From Pagrus major (taxonomy: Eukaryota > Chordata > Actinopteri > Spariformes > Sparidae), in contig NC_133221.1 in NCBI RefSeq assembly GCF_040436345.1, forward strand, positions 24,887,165 to 24,951,164: 64,000 nucleotides of DNA. Direction: 5' to 3'. The notes beneath the pieces are model-generated. The model was not told the DNA's origin. It worked only from the letters and a program-made list of their open reading frames with translations, and made no database searches. Both the position numbers and the translations under genes were made by a program. Shown one piece after another: positions 37,638-50,476 of the stretch (the stretch's first letter is position 1; the number at the start of each line of letters is the position of its first letter).

Positions 37638-39215
37638 CTCCTTGCTCTTTAGAAGGAAGTGGAACAAAGTGTAAAACATACCATTTTCAAACAAGTTTTT
37701 GTTGATCATCAAGAAGGAAATATGAGGTGTGCACATTATGCTGCAGGGTAGGACTGATGGACACAGCTGATGTCTCATTAAGAATCAAATCTGGCCTAGA
37801 CTGTTTGATGTCTTCCTGTGATTTGATTGCAGGCCATACAACTATGCATGTACATGCTTGTTTTTTATTGTCATGTATTGTGTTTGCAGATGTTCGGTGT
37901 AACATGATGATCCAAATATAGTTGTTGCACCATGACAGTAAAATTACAGGGGACATTGAATATGCTGGTTCAAAAATACTTCACCAGCTTTTACAGCACA
38001 AACCACTGGTGTCAGTTTAACCCTCAGCTGTGTGGTACCGTCAATGTAAAAATATCCTCCCTCTGTGTCTCTTTTGCTAATGCTCCCTAGATGTTGTCTT
38101 TTCAGCTGCAGAGGGAGTCCAGAGGTTAGATAATCTTGTTCTGTTTGAAGGACAGTTATTTCACCCACTATCATGTCCCACTGAGTCATAGCGTCGGTCA
38201 AGAATACAGTGTGAAAGGTTTGGGTGGGTTCCTATGGAATAAAAAGGAGCTTGTTGTGTTTTCTCATGCACATTTACAACATGCAGTAATGATTGTGTCC
38301 ATTGTGATGTGACAAATTCAAAGTTTTGATGTTTTGACAGAAGAGCAATGTAATTTTTACTGCTGATAATATGTGTCAAATTATTAAATTGTAATAAAAA
38401 CATCATCAACCTCTGTCATAAGGTGTATTAAAGCAGGGATTCATATTTCTGAGCACAGGCTGAGAGGACCCCTGAACCACTAGTCACAACTACAGTGAGC
38501 CCTTGAGCAGTGGACCCTCCAACAAGCCCACAGAAGAAATGACAGTGATTCTAGAGTCAATGGCAGCAGTGTGGTGATGCCACTCTATGAAGTCATGCAA
38601 CAAAGTTCTTTATACAGTGGTGAATGATTTGTCACCATATAAACTACATGTAAACCAGACTTTACATGCAGTATAGAATGTGCAGTTAATACAACTGCAC
38701 TTGCAAGATACAATTTGATACTTTTTTCTATTTAATATTCAGTTGAATCTTTGTTGGTGCATGTTGCAAGACTCAATTTTCATTAAGGCAAGAAGAAGAA
38801 GAAAAATCTTTATTTATCACATACAATTGTACAGTGTATTGAAACTTGTTATCTGCATGTAACCCATTCCTGAGCAGTGGGCAGCCAGCAACCAGCAAGG
38901 GCACTGACCGGAGAATTAACCAAATATACACGTTCTGATGGCTGGGAAACTGGAGCACTCAGAGGAAACCCACACAAACATGGGGAGAACATGCAAACTC
39001 CACACAGACGGGCCCAGGACCACTGGGCCACGAATCTGTCTGTATATCATTCAGAATAAATAACGCTTTACAAACATTTATATGACTTTCAATATAATGT
39101 ATAAAAATGAAGACAATGATGACAGAATGTCAATGAATTAAACAAAAATCCCAAATCAGGCTTCCCTGTGAGCACGCTATTTTTCTAAATCTAAATCGTT
39201 CTAAAATGTCTTTTC
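37638..39215. other. mad2l2 3' UTR and convergent smim1 3' side
   Basis: The mad2l2 3' UTR probably ends near AATAAA at about 38394. On the opposite strand, TTTATT at about 38809 could end smim1. ORFs in this interval (37687-38409) lack recognisable content. Confidence 0.4.
38795..39055 (+). repeat. Common fish interspersed repeat
   Basis: It contains GGAAACCCACACAAACATGG, GGAGAACATGCAAACTCCAC and ACAGACGGGCCCAGGACCAC, a sequence repeated across teleost genomes and usually attributed to a retroposon. The frames it opens (38849-39059) are not genes. Confidence 0.65.
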
Positions 39216-39976
39216 TCAGCACCTATGGACGTAGTATCCTGTCACGTATCCTATGATGTAAATGGACACCAGTGCAGCCAAAGCTCCTGCTGCCTTCACT
39301 GCTGTCCCAGTGCTGCCACCACTAAGTCTGTTGTAGATCCTGTGAATGGATCAGAAAGCGAGGCAGAGTCAGTTCAAGCAGCTTTGATTTACTCCCTGTC
39401 TTACTAAGTTAGTTAGATCATCAAGCTTTTACAAAGATTAAAGGGCTGAAGTTATTTGGTAATTTAATGCTATTTTTTTGTAGATGGTAGAATGTTTGTT
39501 GTTTCAGAGGAATAATACAACCTTCCAGTGGCCAAGTCCATGATAAAAAATAACAGATTCATGCATACAGTTACAGTATGTGTCCTTGTTGATCAAAGTT
39601 CAAAAGGGGGAAGTCTAAATGGAATGGATGGGTGAATTGCATCACAGCCAATAGCCTTATCAGACGTATATAACACTGACTAAACCATATTTGACCTTTA
39701 ATGAAAGATCAATTTCAGCCCATATTATGAGTGTAATCCAGACATGTGTGTGGTTTGACCTTGTCCACATCTTCTTCTTTTATCCACAGTAGCATCTGAA
39801 CATTTTCAACTTTATGAAAACTCTATATTTGATCTTTGCATCTTTTTGTCAGCCGTCAGTTCGTCTCACCTCGTCATCGTAGACTGTGATCCCTCTACGT
39901 TCATGTTGATGTTGTCCTCGTTCCAGCGATCATATTGCACACTGCCGGCACCATTGGAGTCCGTGTGTGTGGTCAT
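39216..39976 (-). CDS. smim1: Small integral membrane protein 1 (76 aa, Vel blood-group homologue)
   Basis: This is a single-pass, red-cell-associated membrane protein; in human it carries the Vel antigen and influences haemoglobin traits. Two coding exons: 39870-39976 and 39216-39339 (231 nt), joined in phase 2 at GTGAGA / CACAG. The N-terminal half is hydrophilic and contains VQYDRWNEDN, matching VHYSRWEDGS in human. The second exon gives RIYNRLSGGSTGTAVK, a membrane helix of about 20 residues (AAGALAALVSIYIIGYVTG), and the end GYYVHRC, equivalent to human GYYVHKCK. The Cys that human uses for disulfide dimers is the last residue. Length is 76 against 78 in human. An untranslated first exon may lie just right of 40853, where the minus strand has a donor CAG/GTGAGC. 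The match at both ends makes this a confident call. Confidence 0.9.
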
Positions 39977-40195
39977 TTCTCTCTCAGATCAGAGGTTTAT
40001 CTGCTGCCTAGAATCAATGATCACTCACTCAGACACACTGAGGATGAAGAGGTGTCTGTGTGTAACAAAATGTCCGTTAGGCCTTTAAAGGAATCTTGAC
40101 TAGCAAAAATAAGAAAAGGCAGAGTTGAATATGACCTGATCATGTGTAGAGGTTAAAGGAGACTTCAAGCTGATTAATTTTTGTGCTTTAATCTA

Positions 40196-40700
40196 CATGC
40201 AGTGATGTGAAAAGTACCTAAAGGTCACAGACCCTACATTAGTAAAAGTGAAGATATTGTCTTAAAATATTACTTTGATAAAAGTGAAAGTCACCCACAC
40301 AAAAAGTATTTGATTAAAATACTTAAAGTATCTGATGTTACATTGATTTAAGTATCAACTGTAATTTTATGGCAATAAATGTACTTAATTATCAAATACA
40401 TACATACATACATGTATGTATGTACTGTACTGTATATCTGAGATCAGTATATTTCTGACTATTCAAATCAGTGTTTTTTAAACTCGTTTTCAGATAAAAT
40501 AACTTCATTTAAAACTGAGCTACTTTGGCTCTGATGCAGTATGCAATCTGCAAAGTAACTAAAGTTACCAAATAAACAAAGTGAGTAAAAAGTACAATAT
40601 TTGTAATAAAATGTAGTGGAGTGGAAGTATAAAGTAACAGAAAATTGAAAAACGCAAGTAAAGCACAAGTACCTCAAAATTGTAAGTCTTTTACATAATA
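40196..40700 (-). repeat. ACTT/AGTA-rich fish repeat, second copy
   Basis: This is the same family as 6303-6800 in opposite orientation: AAAGTGAAGATATTGTC, GCAAAGTAACTAAAGTTACC, AATGTAGTGGAGTGGAAGTA and CACAAGTACCTCAAAATTG. It lies in the presumed smim1 first intron. Confidence 0.65.
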
Positions 40701-40930
40701 TGACACTTAAAATTAGTTTTGGTGCAAATTACACAAGTATTCACAGTGTTTAGGAGCTAAATCCACTTGATAAAATTAATCAGATTCATAAGCAGTGAAT
40801 TAGAGCAGAATTCACTTTATATCCCCACATTCAGATAATTCAAGCTGTGCTCACCTGTATGAGTGTGAAACAGTCAACAGCCTTCTTAGAAAGCTCTGCT
40901 CTCCAGCTCTTTTATGTTACCTGCTTGGTA

Positions 40931-42029
40931 TGAGACCTTGACCATAGTTCATGCGTTCACTGAGGTCGTCCTGTCGTTAATCCATTGGTTGAGGTTAAGC
41001 TTTCCTCTTTCACCTCCTTATATGAGTCTTATATGAGTGACAAAGGGCAATTAAAACTCTGTGTGGCTCCTTTGTCTCCAGTTTCATCACAGTGAAGTCC
41101 AACGCAAAAATACTTGTAGATTTTCATGATGCTTCCTCCCCTTCATGACAATAAATGAGATTTGGTTTAATTCAATATCACTTTGTTGTCTCATAGGTTT
41201 GTTCTTTGGGTCCAATGAAGCAGATACACATGTTGCACCTCTGCTCCTGCTGGAATAACAGCGCCCTCTTGTGTTTGAGATAGAAAAAGCAATTGCACAA
41301 TCTCAGCTACTCACTCATTTCATTACTGTAAATGTACCCACTGGCCTTCAAATGTCACAGGTGCCACCTTCTGAGCAGGAAACCAAAAGGCCTCTGTTCC
41401 TTGAGGTTTCAGTATGCATTCACAGTACCCACTTTATCTGCATTACATTTGCACATTGAGATGTGGATGTACCTGAATTCTTTTTCAGGTTTTGTTAGAT
41501 ATGAACACTCAGGAGAAAATCATTTGTTTGAGAAACATTCAGTGTTTTTCTATCCTGGTCCCAGTACATTTGTTAGATTAACAAAACAGGATTAAAAAAA
41601 GCAAGAAAGGAAGTTTTCCTCCACTGAATTTCCTTATTAAATAGCAAAATACAACCGTACACCTTCTGAATTCAAGTTTCTCTCTTTTAATGGGGCTCTA
41701 GTGAAAGTTCAGTCAGGAACACTTTTCTTTTTGCATGCTTAGGCTTTTAGTTTACACCATCCTGTCATTTATTCCTGTCAGGCATGCTCACTTATTAATT
41801 ATTTAATTACCTGTCATTATCTAGGGTTGTCAATTGACATATCAGCTGTTCACATTAGCTGTTCACATCTATCCAATAGCAGAGCAACACACACTGTAAG
41901 CCTATCATGTTGCTGCTGCAGTCCGACCTGATGTCAACCTCCCTCACACTCCTCTCCCACCTCACAACTTTCCTGTCCCCACCCAAACTGCTGTGTAGTT
42001 AGAATATCCTTGGCACTAAATTCCCTGAA
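40931..42029. other. Intergenic spacer upstream of smim1
   Basis: Nothing is recognised. ORFs at 41271-41595 have no identifiable product. Any smim1 promoter would lie at about 40900-41050. Confidence 0.35.
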
Positions 42030-42161
42030 AACCTCCTCCTCCCTCCTCGCCAGTCCAAACTGCTAACTGCACAGCTAGCTGAGTTAACGTGCTAATGGCA
42101 GCTACAGTTAGTAGCAGTAAGTGGTTACTCTGTGTCATGCTGCCCCCTAGATAATGTACCT
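42030..42161 (-). mobile_element. TTAA-flanked MITE, copy 3 (truncated)
   Basis: It holds GCACAGCTAGCTGAGTTAAC, CAGCTACAGTTAGTAGCAG and GGTTACTCTGTGTCATGCTG as in copy 4, then AATGTACCT ending at 42161 directly before TTAA (42162-42165). The other end cannot be found, so it is a partial copy. Confidence 0.65.
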
Positions 42162-42530
42162 TTAAAGATGGCTACAGGTTTTAGGGCCGAAGGTGGAGTT
42201 ATGGAGGTGAGCTCAGAATAGGTAGGATCAGGCAAAGCAAAATGTATATAACTAATAAGGGTTTCTTGGTGATTCGATGAAGACATTTTGTGGAAACATG
42301 ACTTTGTGTTGCATGTTTGACCCCAAATTACTTTGTGTAAATGAAAATACTAAACTCCTCTCCTCTTTATATTTTTGTTCTCTTGATATTGTATTGCTGT
42401 TTGTCCATAATGTTACTCTACCAGCACTACTTCTAAATGACATATGGCACCTACAGCATGCCTGTTCTGAGAGGAGGTCCCTCATGTGTTGCTCTTTCTG
42501 CAGTTTCAAGGTTTCTCCCTTTGCTTTCTG

Positions 42531-42533
<3 letters not shown>

Positions 42534-42564
<31 letters not shown>
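42534..42564 (+). repeat. (GT)n microsatellite
   Basis: About 15 GT units upstream of tmem82. Confidence 0.9.
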
Positions 42565-42565
<1 letters not shown>

Positions 42566-43093
42566 GACTTTCTCTTTATTCAAATCAAGTATTTATTTAT
42601 TATTATTGTTTTTAATATTTTAGATTATACGGCCTTCTGAAATTTGTAATTTGATGATTTATAATAATTGAACAAACTTGACTTGTAATATTGCTCTAGG
42701 CAAAACATGATTTTTCAAAGAGATGTGGGAGAAGAACTCCTTTTCAGAGCGAATGAATATTCTAACTTGAGAGCACAACTATCGTGCCTGCCATAATTTA
42801 AGAGTCTTAAGTATTTCTCATAGTGCAATAACCTCTATTATCATGTTATGAGTCACAGTGCTGAGGGCCTCTGTTTCACCGACACTCAGACGACCTTTGG
42901 TACAGGGCGCAGAACAGGCTTGTGCATGAGCAAAGCTCAGTGCTGAGGCGATGAGATAAACAGAAGAGCTACGCAGATACTTAACGTTACTGTTGCCTGA
43001 TCTGGAATAACCACAAAATATGGTTCCAGAGTGTGTGATTGTGTGAGAGAAAGAGTGTCAAATTATTTATTACTTTAAGTTAAAGGTGGTACG

Positions 43094-45205
43094 ATGTTTT
43101 CGTTTATCACGTCGCTTCTTCCGACTTCCTTCCTACCAGAGTGGTTGACTCTAGAAACAAATCCAGTGGATTGTTTGCTTCAAGGTGAGATCTGTTTATT
43201 TTCTCTGGCGTCCATATTGCTACAGGATGTTTCTTAACTGTTTACTGTGGGTTGCTGGAGTATGTTATTGGTTGTTATGTGACCCGCAGGACTGGTAGGA
43301 GCATGTGCGATCTCTGTGCTATGCTCCCTGCTGAGAGTGCACTTATTTCTAGAGGAGGAGAGGTGGGGAAATGCTCTTTTAGTAGACCTGTGCATGAATT
43401 TGCATTTGGTATTACGTTGCATGACCTGACCAGTTTGCAAGATTTCCACCATCCTCATCTAAATATTTCAGATGCTTATAAGTTTACTTGTATTTCTTAC
43501 TAGATTTCTTCTCTTCTTGTTACAGTGATCAAAAAGATAAAGACACATCAGATCAGAGGACACCCAGTCCTAAAAGGAAAACTAAAGCTGGACTTCCTGA
43601 GACGCTCCAGTTTTTCATCGTGACTGGGCTACTGGCTGTAGTGGGCTCCCGTGTTGCCTCCCTGGTCGTGCTAGAGTTTTGTCTTCGGGCTATCTCTGGA
43701 TGGGTCACAGCTGGACCAGTAAGAAACCAAACATGATATAAATATGCCTAATACTCAAGTGTATCGCCTGATTTACTTGTTGCTTCTACTGCAAACTTTT
43801 GCTGAATTAAAGGTGCAATATGTAAAAAAAAAAAAAAAAAAAGAATTGTTAAAAACATTTAAAAATCTAATTATCAAGAGACTATATAGAAATAACAGTT
43901 TTGATGTTAGGACACTCTTGTGTTGCAGCGATATCTAGCTAGCCCCAACCTGTCCCAGTCCAAAGCTCCTGTGCTAGCTGTGAAAACACCAACACTACCC
44001 TGGTCCCTGAGCTCCCAGTCCTGACAGCTAGCTGCATGGCTAACTGAGCTAACTGAAAGCAGCTACAGTAAGCAGCAGCTAACGGTTACTCTGATGACAT
44101 GCTTCCCCCCTATTTGTTCCGAGTGTGAATTTGACAGATGGTCAATTCTTACATGCTGCACCTTTAACTCCTGTGATTTATCATGTCATGTTGACTCATG
44201 ATATCTATTATAACACACAGTCAATCGTCTGTTTTGATTCATCAATCACTTCTCTTCATATGCTCCTTTATTTCCCAGGAGTCCAAGAAATTTCTGCAGC
44301 AGCTGTTAGTTCAAAGCCAGTTCACTCTTGGCTGTGCCCTCAGCTGTGGTTTGCACTTTCTCCATGAGGGGGCGTCCCAGCGCTGGCTATGCTCGCTCCT
44401 GGCAGCAGCCCTCAGCTGGCTCCTGGCTCGGCAGGCCACACTCCTGCTGCACCATGTCATGGCTCTGTATAAACTCCACAGCTCGCAGCGCTACTGCGGC
44501 ATTTGCATCAGCCTCCTCACATCGGGCCGCTGCCTGCTGCCAATGCTGTGCAGGGCGATGATCATTACTTTCTCTGTGGCTGTGGTGGCCGCAATATCAA
44601 TCATCAATAAACACTTCCTCTCTGCGACAGAGGCCCTCAGGTTCTGGACACCACTGACTATCTGCTACACACTGTTGGTTGTGTACATGCAGGGTGAGAA
44701 ACATGTCAAATAAATTCAGAAATTAGGGAGCAAAGCTCATAAGATACTGATCAGTCTGGGATATCAACCCTTCTCAGGACAGAAGAAAATTATTCAAAAT
44801 GCCTCTGTCCTGTCTTGTCTGACAACTAATTCATCCATCATCACTCCTCTATAGACCTCTCCTGAATTGTATACATTTTGACCAAATATCTGCCTTTTAA
44901 TGCTGCGTCTTGACTCTGCAGAGGAGCAGCACCGTCTGCCAGGCAGCCAGGCTGTCCTGAACACAGTGGCGGTGCGTCTCGGCGGTTTGATGGTCCTGAT
45001 GCTGACTGTTGGACGCTGGGCCGACGTGCTCCACATCCTAATGTGTTTCCTGGGTGAGGCCAGCTGTCTAATCCCCACTATGGATCTGCTGGATGCGGCA
45101 GCCTCACAGGTCAGTGAGTCTCCCCGGAAGCAGCGCGCAGGGCCAAAAGCACTTTCTGTCCATCGGGACCCCAGAACTGGGGCAGAATATCAATGTGTTC
45201 ATTAG
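43094..45205 (+). CDS. tmem82: Transmembrane protein 82 (351 aa)
   Basis: Multi-pass membrane protein of unknown function. Exons: 43094-43184, 43290-43362, 43526-43718, 44279-44693 and 44922-45205, total 1056 nt. The 73-nt second exon is needed: joining exon 1 straight to exon 3 breaks the frame, while this one gives GLVGACAISVLCSLLRVHLF, aligned with human [20 protein letters not shown]. Further conserved parts are VVGSRVASLVVLEFCLRA, LYKLHSSQRYCGICI, TEALRFWTPLTICYTLLVVY and QEEQHRLPG. Seven or so hydrophobic segments. The C-terminus after GEASCLIPTMDLLDAA diverges; a GTCAGT at 45111 could be an alternative donor, so the last 30 residues are less certain. Length compares with 343 in human. 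AATAAA at 45361-45366 gives a short 3' UTR. Upstream of spen, as in human 1p36. Confidence 0.94.
43811..44163 (-). mobile_element. TTAA-flanked MITE, copy 4 (complete)
   Basis: TTAA (43807-43810), then AGGTGCAATATGTAA, an A-run, the shared GCTAGCT-rich interior, and AATTCTTACATGCTGCACCT before TTAA (44164-44167). The interior runs opposite to copies 1 and 2. It is in tmem82 intron 3, 93 bp after the donor. Confidence 0.85.
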
Positions 45206-47585
45206 AGTGGGTCCCAGGATGAGACCGAACTTCTCAAACTTGTATCCCAGGTGGAGAAGGTTTAAGATCCCCACGACAGATTCAGGTCAAAGTATTCTCC
45301 GATTCAGAATACTGCGCCTACATTGTATTTCACTGCCTGATGAAATAGTTCAGAGTTTTGAATAAAAGCACACACTGTTGATGCAGTGCTTGTGAAAAAT
45401 GTATATGTAAATTGGCAAAAAAATGTTGACTCATTTCTGCAAATAAATTATTTTTTATGAGAGTAACCTAAAGGACATTTATTCAACGTTACATCATAAT
45501 TCTGCATCAATATGATTTATATTAATACAATGCATTTTTTGGGTGAATAATGTTAATAATATTGATTATTCTGACTATCCGTAGTCTATGTTCTGCATCT
45601 TATCTGTCATATTTGTTATGTGTATACAGGGTGAAGATGATTATACAGACTACGTACAAAGGGACCGGAGACGAAGACCACAGGCACAAGAGAAGCAGCA
45701 TCACAGATAGCCACTGGGATTTTAAAGACTCGTGGCACTTCTTTTTAATGGCACTAATTTGTGTGAGCCCTATTGGGGCTACGTCAACAATGAATGCTTT
45801 TGTATTTACAATGTGATATTTTTTCATTAAAAAGTCCAATATTTTGACTACTTTGGAATTTCAATCTCATAAAAAATGCTTCCAGCTCTTTAATCTTACA
45901 GAGAAAGCTTATACAACAAACCCTGCCTGCGTGTGGAATAGTAATATGACCCACACATTACTCACATAGGCCTAAATCTCTTCTCGTCTGTTACATCTCC
46001 TTTCCTTTTTTGATTATCAGTGCATTAACACTAATTCAGGTGACGAACGTGCAGTTCTGGATGTTATTCTAGCAGTCTGTCTGAGCTCTGGGATGAATTA
46101 ACGCTGTAATCTTGGAGAGGTTTTGGCATGCCAGATACTCCTGGAGAGAGCCATTGTTCCTAGATTTTCTTTGTGGGGCCCCAGAGCCGAGGGGGCTTTG
46201 TAACCCTTTCCAGGGCCTGCTGATGGATGAGGGTCAAAATAAGTGAGATTTATAATGTCTATGTTATGTTGCTGCAATCAAGTCTAGAAGTCATCTGTTT
46301 CTTATGATCCAGCTCTAGCCTATTGTATTTTCTTTAATTCAGTTTTTAACAATAGATTTTTTTCTTTTACCATTAATAGACACTTACGTAGACTATTTGA
46401 CAAAAAGAAAACATAATACTGCACATTATGATTTAATGTAACCTTTGCTAGACTATCACAAACGGCTCAAGTTGAGGGTTTACCATGAAACAAATCTGTA
46501 ATTTGCTCGTATTGCACAGAAATGGATTAAATTGAGAAAAACAACACGATTATAAAAACTGTCTCTGCTCGGCTCTTCCACCTGCTGTGTGGAGACTGAC
46601 AGCTGCAAACGTCAATAACAAACGCAGACATTAACACCATCCCACACAGGGTAGGCACTTGAGGGACGTTTATTATTTTTTCCCGTCATTTTTGTCGCTT
46701 ATCTCAATTCAAACAACTTCTGAGCCTGTAGATACGATGTTTCGCCTTTGTCGTCTCACTCCTGAGATTGTCTGGTTGGAAAAGAAAAGGCAAAATGGCT
46801 GACGACAACGTTCGTGCTGTAAAGTCACACAAAATGGCGTTAGACAAAGGAAAGGCTGTGTTACTCGGCTTCACTCTCACTTTGGTTCCGTCTAAAATTC
46901 TTCCAACAAAGAAGATTTTTTTACTAAACTCCATCTCCCACATGAAAACACATTATTCTTTGCTCTGACACCGACTTCTCTTTTACACACGAGACGCTTA
47001 TATGACAGATTTGTAGCACGGTTAGTACATTTACACGAGTCTCTGCTGTGTTTTTCTCAGTAACGTCAAAGCCTTGCTTCTTGTGACAATTTAGACGTTC
47101 TCAGACACACACACACCAAATTAAATCCACATTTTGACGCCGGTATTGTGCCCATGAGATGTGTCTTTATTGAGAGTTGTGGGCTGACAGAAACATATTC
47201 CATGAGAAGGTTTTTGTATTATCAGTCCCGTCATTCCATGTCAAAAAAGGCGTGTGAAATTACAGTGGGCACATTAGCCTGGCGGTCCAGCTCCCGAGAT
47301 AATCCAGGTCTGAGAGTCACTGAAGAGGAAATTTAGTTTTGGTGTCTATAGTCGATCCACCAAAATAGGAAATTGTACTCCCGTAGGTTTATTAGATTTT
47401 TAACTGAATATAGTTCCACATCAGGACGAATTCAGTAGCAGACACAGGGAGGACGTTCTCCATGAGCACCCGAATATGGTGAAAATGCCCATTGAAATGA
47501 CTGAGCAGTTGTTGACACCTCCTCTGGAGACTTCCACACTTTTCTGTTCTCATCTGATAGGCACGCTGCACGCATGCGCAGAGCG

Positions 47586-47613
47586 TTTTTTTTTTTTTTT
47601 TTTTTTTTTTTTT
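47586..47613 (+). repeat. Poly(T) tract
   Basis: An uninterrupted run of about 28 T follows CGCATGCGCAGAGCG. Confidence 0.9.
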
Positions 47614-48580
47614 GCCAGTCCCCTGTTACCGCATTTTAGCGCAGGCGCACTTCTGCCCACAGTATACGTGCTTAATATAGCAACAAAAGCAGAATAATGC
47701 TGTGGTGTAGTAACAGAGCTTTACTATGCCAAACTTTAATCAAATAATGGTTTTCTATTGGCCGCTCAGTTACAGTATGGACACAATGTGCTGAGGGTGA
47801 AAGTGACCTGAGACTCAGTTCACCCACCATTTTATTTACACATGTGGACCCCTTGATTAGGTTGACGTAATATTTTAAGAAATCTCGGCTACACATTGAG
47901 CAAGTGTCATAAAAATGTTAGGCGTCTGACAGGGCAGTCATGGAAAAAACACATCAAAATGGTGCAGCTTTTATTTACCCCTCATCAGTGCTTATCACTT
48001 CTGGTCTTTTGAACCTTTGGACATGGGCCCAATCACTCATGTTACTTATTAGCTTAAAGCAGAGATCAGACCAGGTGAAATTTTGACTTTAGCCTCCACA
48101 CCATTTTGTATCCCACTTGTAGAAGTTTTGTCTTGATAGACTACAACAAGCAAATGGCAGACACGTTAAAGTGTAGAGCAGAATCAAACCTCATTGTGAT
48201 GAAGTGTTTTATGAATGACTTTTGTAATCTCATGTCATGTGGCATTGCTCTTCTTCTCAATCCTGTCTTAATCCTGATTTTGTTTATTGTTTAGTGTCTC
48301 CTCTTGACAATCAGCAACATCTTAAACTTGATTGTTTCATTTGAGAGGTGTTTGTTTTATCAGCAGCTACAATGCATTGCTAAAGAATACAAAGGCTTCT
48401 TACGAAAATATTAAGTCAAGTCAACTTGTTAGCATGTGAAAGTGATTTGGTTTGAATACTTTGTCAATCCCACAGCTGCCAGACCTTCTTACTTTTTGAG
48501 AATATCCTTTTGAATTGGCTCTCTGACATGTTAGTTTTAGTTGGACTGATAGAAAGTAAACCTGACTTCTTCTTTTACAC

Positions 48581-48886
48581 CAGGGCTACCCAAAATGGGG
48601 CCCGCTACAAGGTTATATTTGGCCCAGCAGATGTTTCTAGCAAAAACAAAACTAGAAATAAAAAAAAATATATAACATATATATTGCCGTTTGCTGTTTT
48701 ATTTTGTAAAATGCTCTTTACTAGGTAGCCTACCTAATTATTATTTTTCCTAATCAGAGCACAGCGGGAACAGTGACACACAGGAAGTCATTCAATTAAG
48801 GGAACATTAGGAGTTGGTTTAAGACCATGACCGACCAGTCAAGTTTAAGTTTTTGTCCTTCGACGGAAAAAGTTTGGATACCCCTC
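48581..48886 (+). mobile_element. hAT-type MITE
   Basis: The left end CAGGGCTACCCAAAAT and the reverse complement of the right end, GAGGGGTATCCAAACT, match at 12 of 16 positions. The flanks TTTTACAC (48573-48580) and TTTTATAC (48887-48894) are an 8-bp target duplication with one change, the hAT hallmark. The interior has ATGGGGCCCGCTACAAGG and TTTGGCCCAGCAG. 306 bp, non-coding. Confidence 0.8.
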
Positions 48887-50100
48887 TTTTATACTAATGC
48901 GTTTAGGGCAGCAGTTCTGTGATTAATGGATGAATAAGCTTTGGTGATAAGTCACTAACTACATGATTTTCTCCAGTTCCCCAAAACTAGGCTTAATATA
49001 ATGGGCTTGTGAGCTGATTCTTTCAGTTTACAGAAGTGGAATATTATTATACGGATAAGTGACAAACTAGAAGGGGAAAATGTGTCACAGTAAGTCATCA
49101 GTGCATTTTATTTTGTTTTAACTTTATATATAATTTCCTGTTAATGCTATAGGCCAAAAAGTACAGTTAATTATGAATATAGTAATAGAGATTCACGACT
49201 GATATTTCTTACAGAATCATGAAATCGTAACTGAACTTTAATGGAGTTTATACAGATTTTAACTGATGCCTCAGCATATTGTTTTACTGAAGCTCAACAC
49301 AGCCTCAAATGATCTTCACATAAAGGAGACATGTAATGCTCAATTTCAGGTTGATAATTTCATTTTGTGTTACTACTAGAATAGGTTTACATGCTTTAAT
49401 GCTCAAAAAAATGCATCAGTTTTCTCATACTGTCCAGTGCTTAAGCAGTGAAATCCCCCTCTGTCTGAAACGCTCTGTTTTAGCTCCTGTCTCTTTAAGG
49501 CCCCCCAGTCTCCTCTGATTGGTCAGCTCACACATGCCTGAGCCAGCACTGCCAACAACAACAGAGCAGCTGTACTAAATCAATTCTTACATGCCAAACT
49601 AACCGCTGGGCATAAATTATGCAAATGTGCGACTCTCTGACTTAGTGTGATGTCAAAAAGTCACAGAGTTAAAGGCGGACTACTGAAGAGGCGTTTCAGG
49701 AGCAGTGTTTTCTGTGGGAGAGAGGAGCTTCTGTTGGTGCGGACTTTGACCTTTTTAACTTGCAAGATTTTTTACATGCACAAGAACCTTTATAACACTG
49801 AAGGAATGGGAAAATTTGAAAAGGCATAATAGGTCGCATTTAACATACACAGTCTTTTACAAAAGGCTGTTAGTTTCCTGTTTCTTTCAGGCTGAAGTTT
49901 CTGCTTTGCATGTCAAAATCTTCAGCCCAACCTTTTAAGAATTTAAATGGCAGGGGGGCAATTTTGAAAACCCTCAACTATGACCTATGAGTAGCTTATG
50001 ACTGAATCCTTGCATGTCGTATTGTTTTTACTGATGTAAACCTATATTCTGGAGACAAATAAAGCAATTAGTGGTGACTTAAAGGTAATCAGTGATCAGT

Positions 50101-50170
50101 CCATCCATCCATTTCTCAAACTGCTCATTCTGTTCAGCTTCAGGGGAGGCTGGAGCTGAGCACACAAGGA
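50101..50170 (+). repeat. CCATCCATCCATT-type fish repeat fragment
   Basis: CCATCCATCCATTTCTCAAAC followed by GGGGAGGCTGGAGCTGAGC is a fragment of a repeat common in teleosts. Confidence 0.55.
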
Positions 50171-50476
50171 GCCCTTCCTTATTACACCCTGTAATTATTA
50201 GTATTTAGTCAGAGTGATAAATGGTTGACGTAACTCAACAAACAATGAGCTTGCTACTGTTTTAAAATGTGACCTGATGGCTCACTTCATCATTTTGGGG
50301 CGACGTTTTTCTCCTTGTATATAAAAAAAAACAAGCTATAAATATTAAACTTGTGCTCATTTAATTTGACTGTATGCAAAGTGTTCCACCTTGCCATGCC
50401 CAACTGTGATGGGAGCCTCCTGTGAGTCAAAGCTTCTCAGATGTCAAAGCACCTTCATTCAACCAGGGGTTTTCTC

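Larger units (their letters stand above)
45381..50460. other. Intergenic region between tmem82 and spen
   Basis: About 5 kb with no gene I can support. A human neighbour of TMEM82 and SPEN, FBLIM1, is not visible here. 46560-47600 is less AT-rich and contains a 66-codon frame at 46768 (MSGWKRKGKMADDN...) without homology I recognise; the area may be a decayed transposon. Also present: a 28-base T run (47586-47613), a hAT MITE (48581-48886) and a repeat fragment (50101-50170). Confidence 0.45.

Noticed and set aside
43185-43525. Direct joining of tmem82 exon 1 to exon 3
   Set aside because: The phases do not match and give an early stop; the 73-bp exon in between restores both frame and homology.
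46768-46968. 66-codon frame starting MSGWKRKGKMADDN
   Set aside because: It has no domain, no partner exon and no polyadenylation context; probably chance or transposon-derived.
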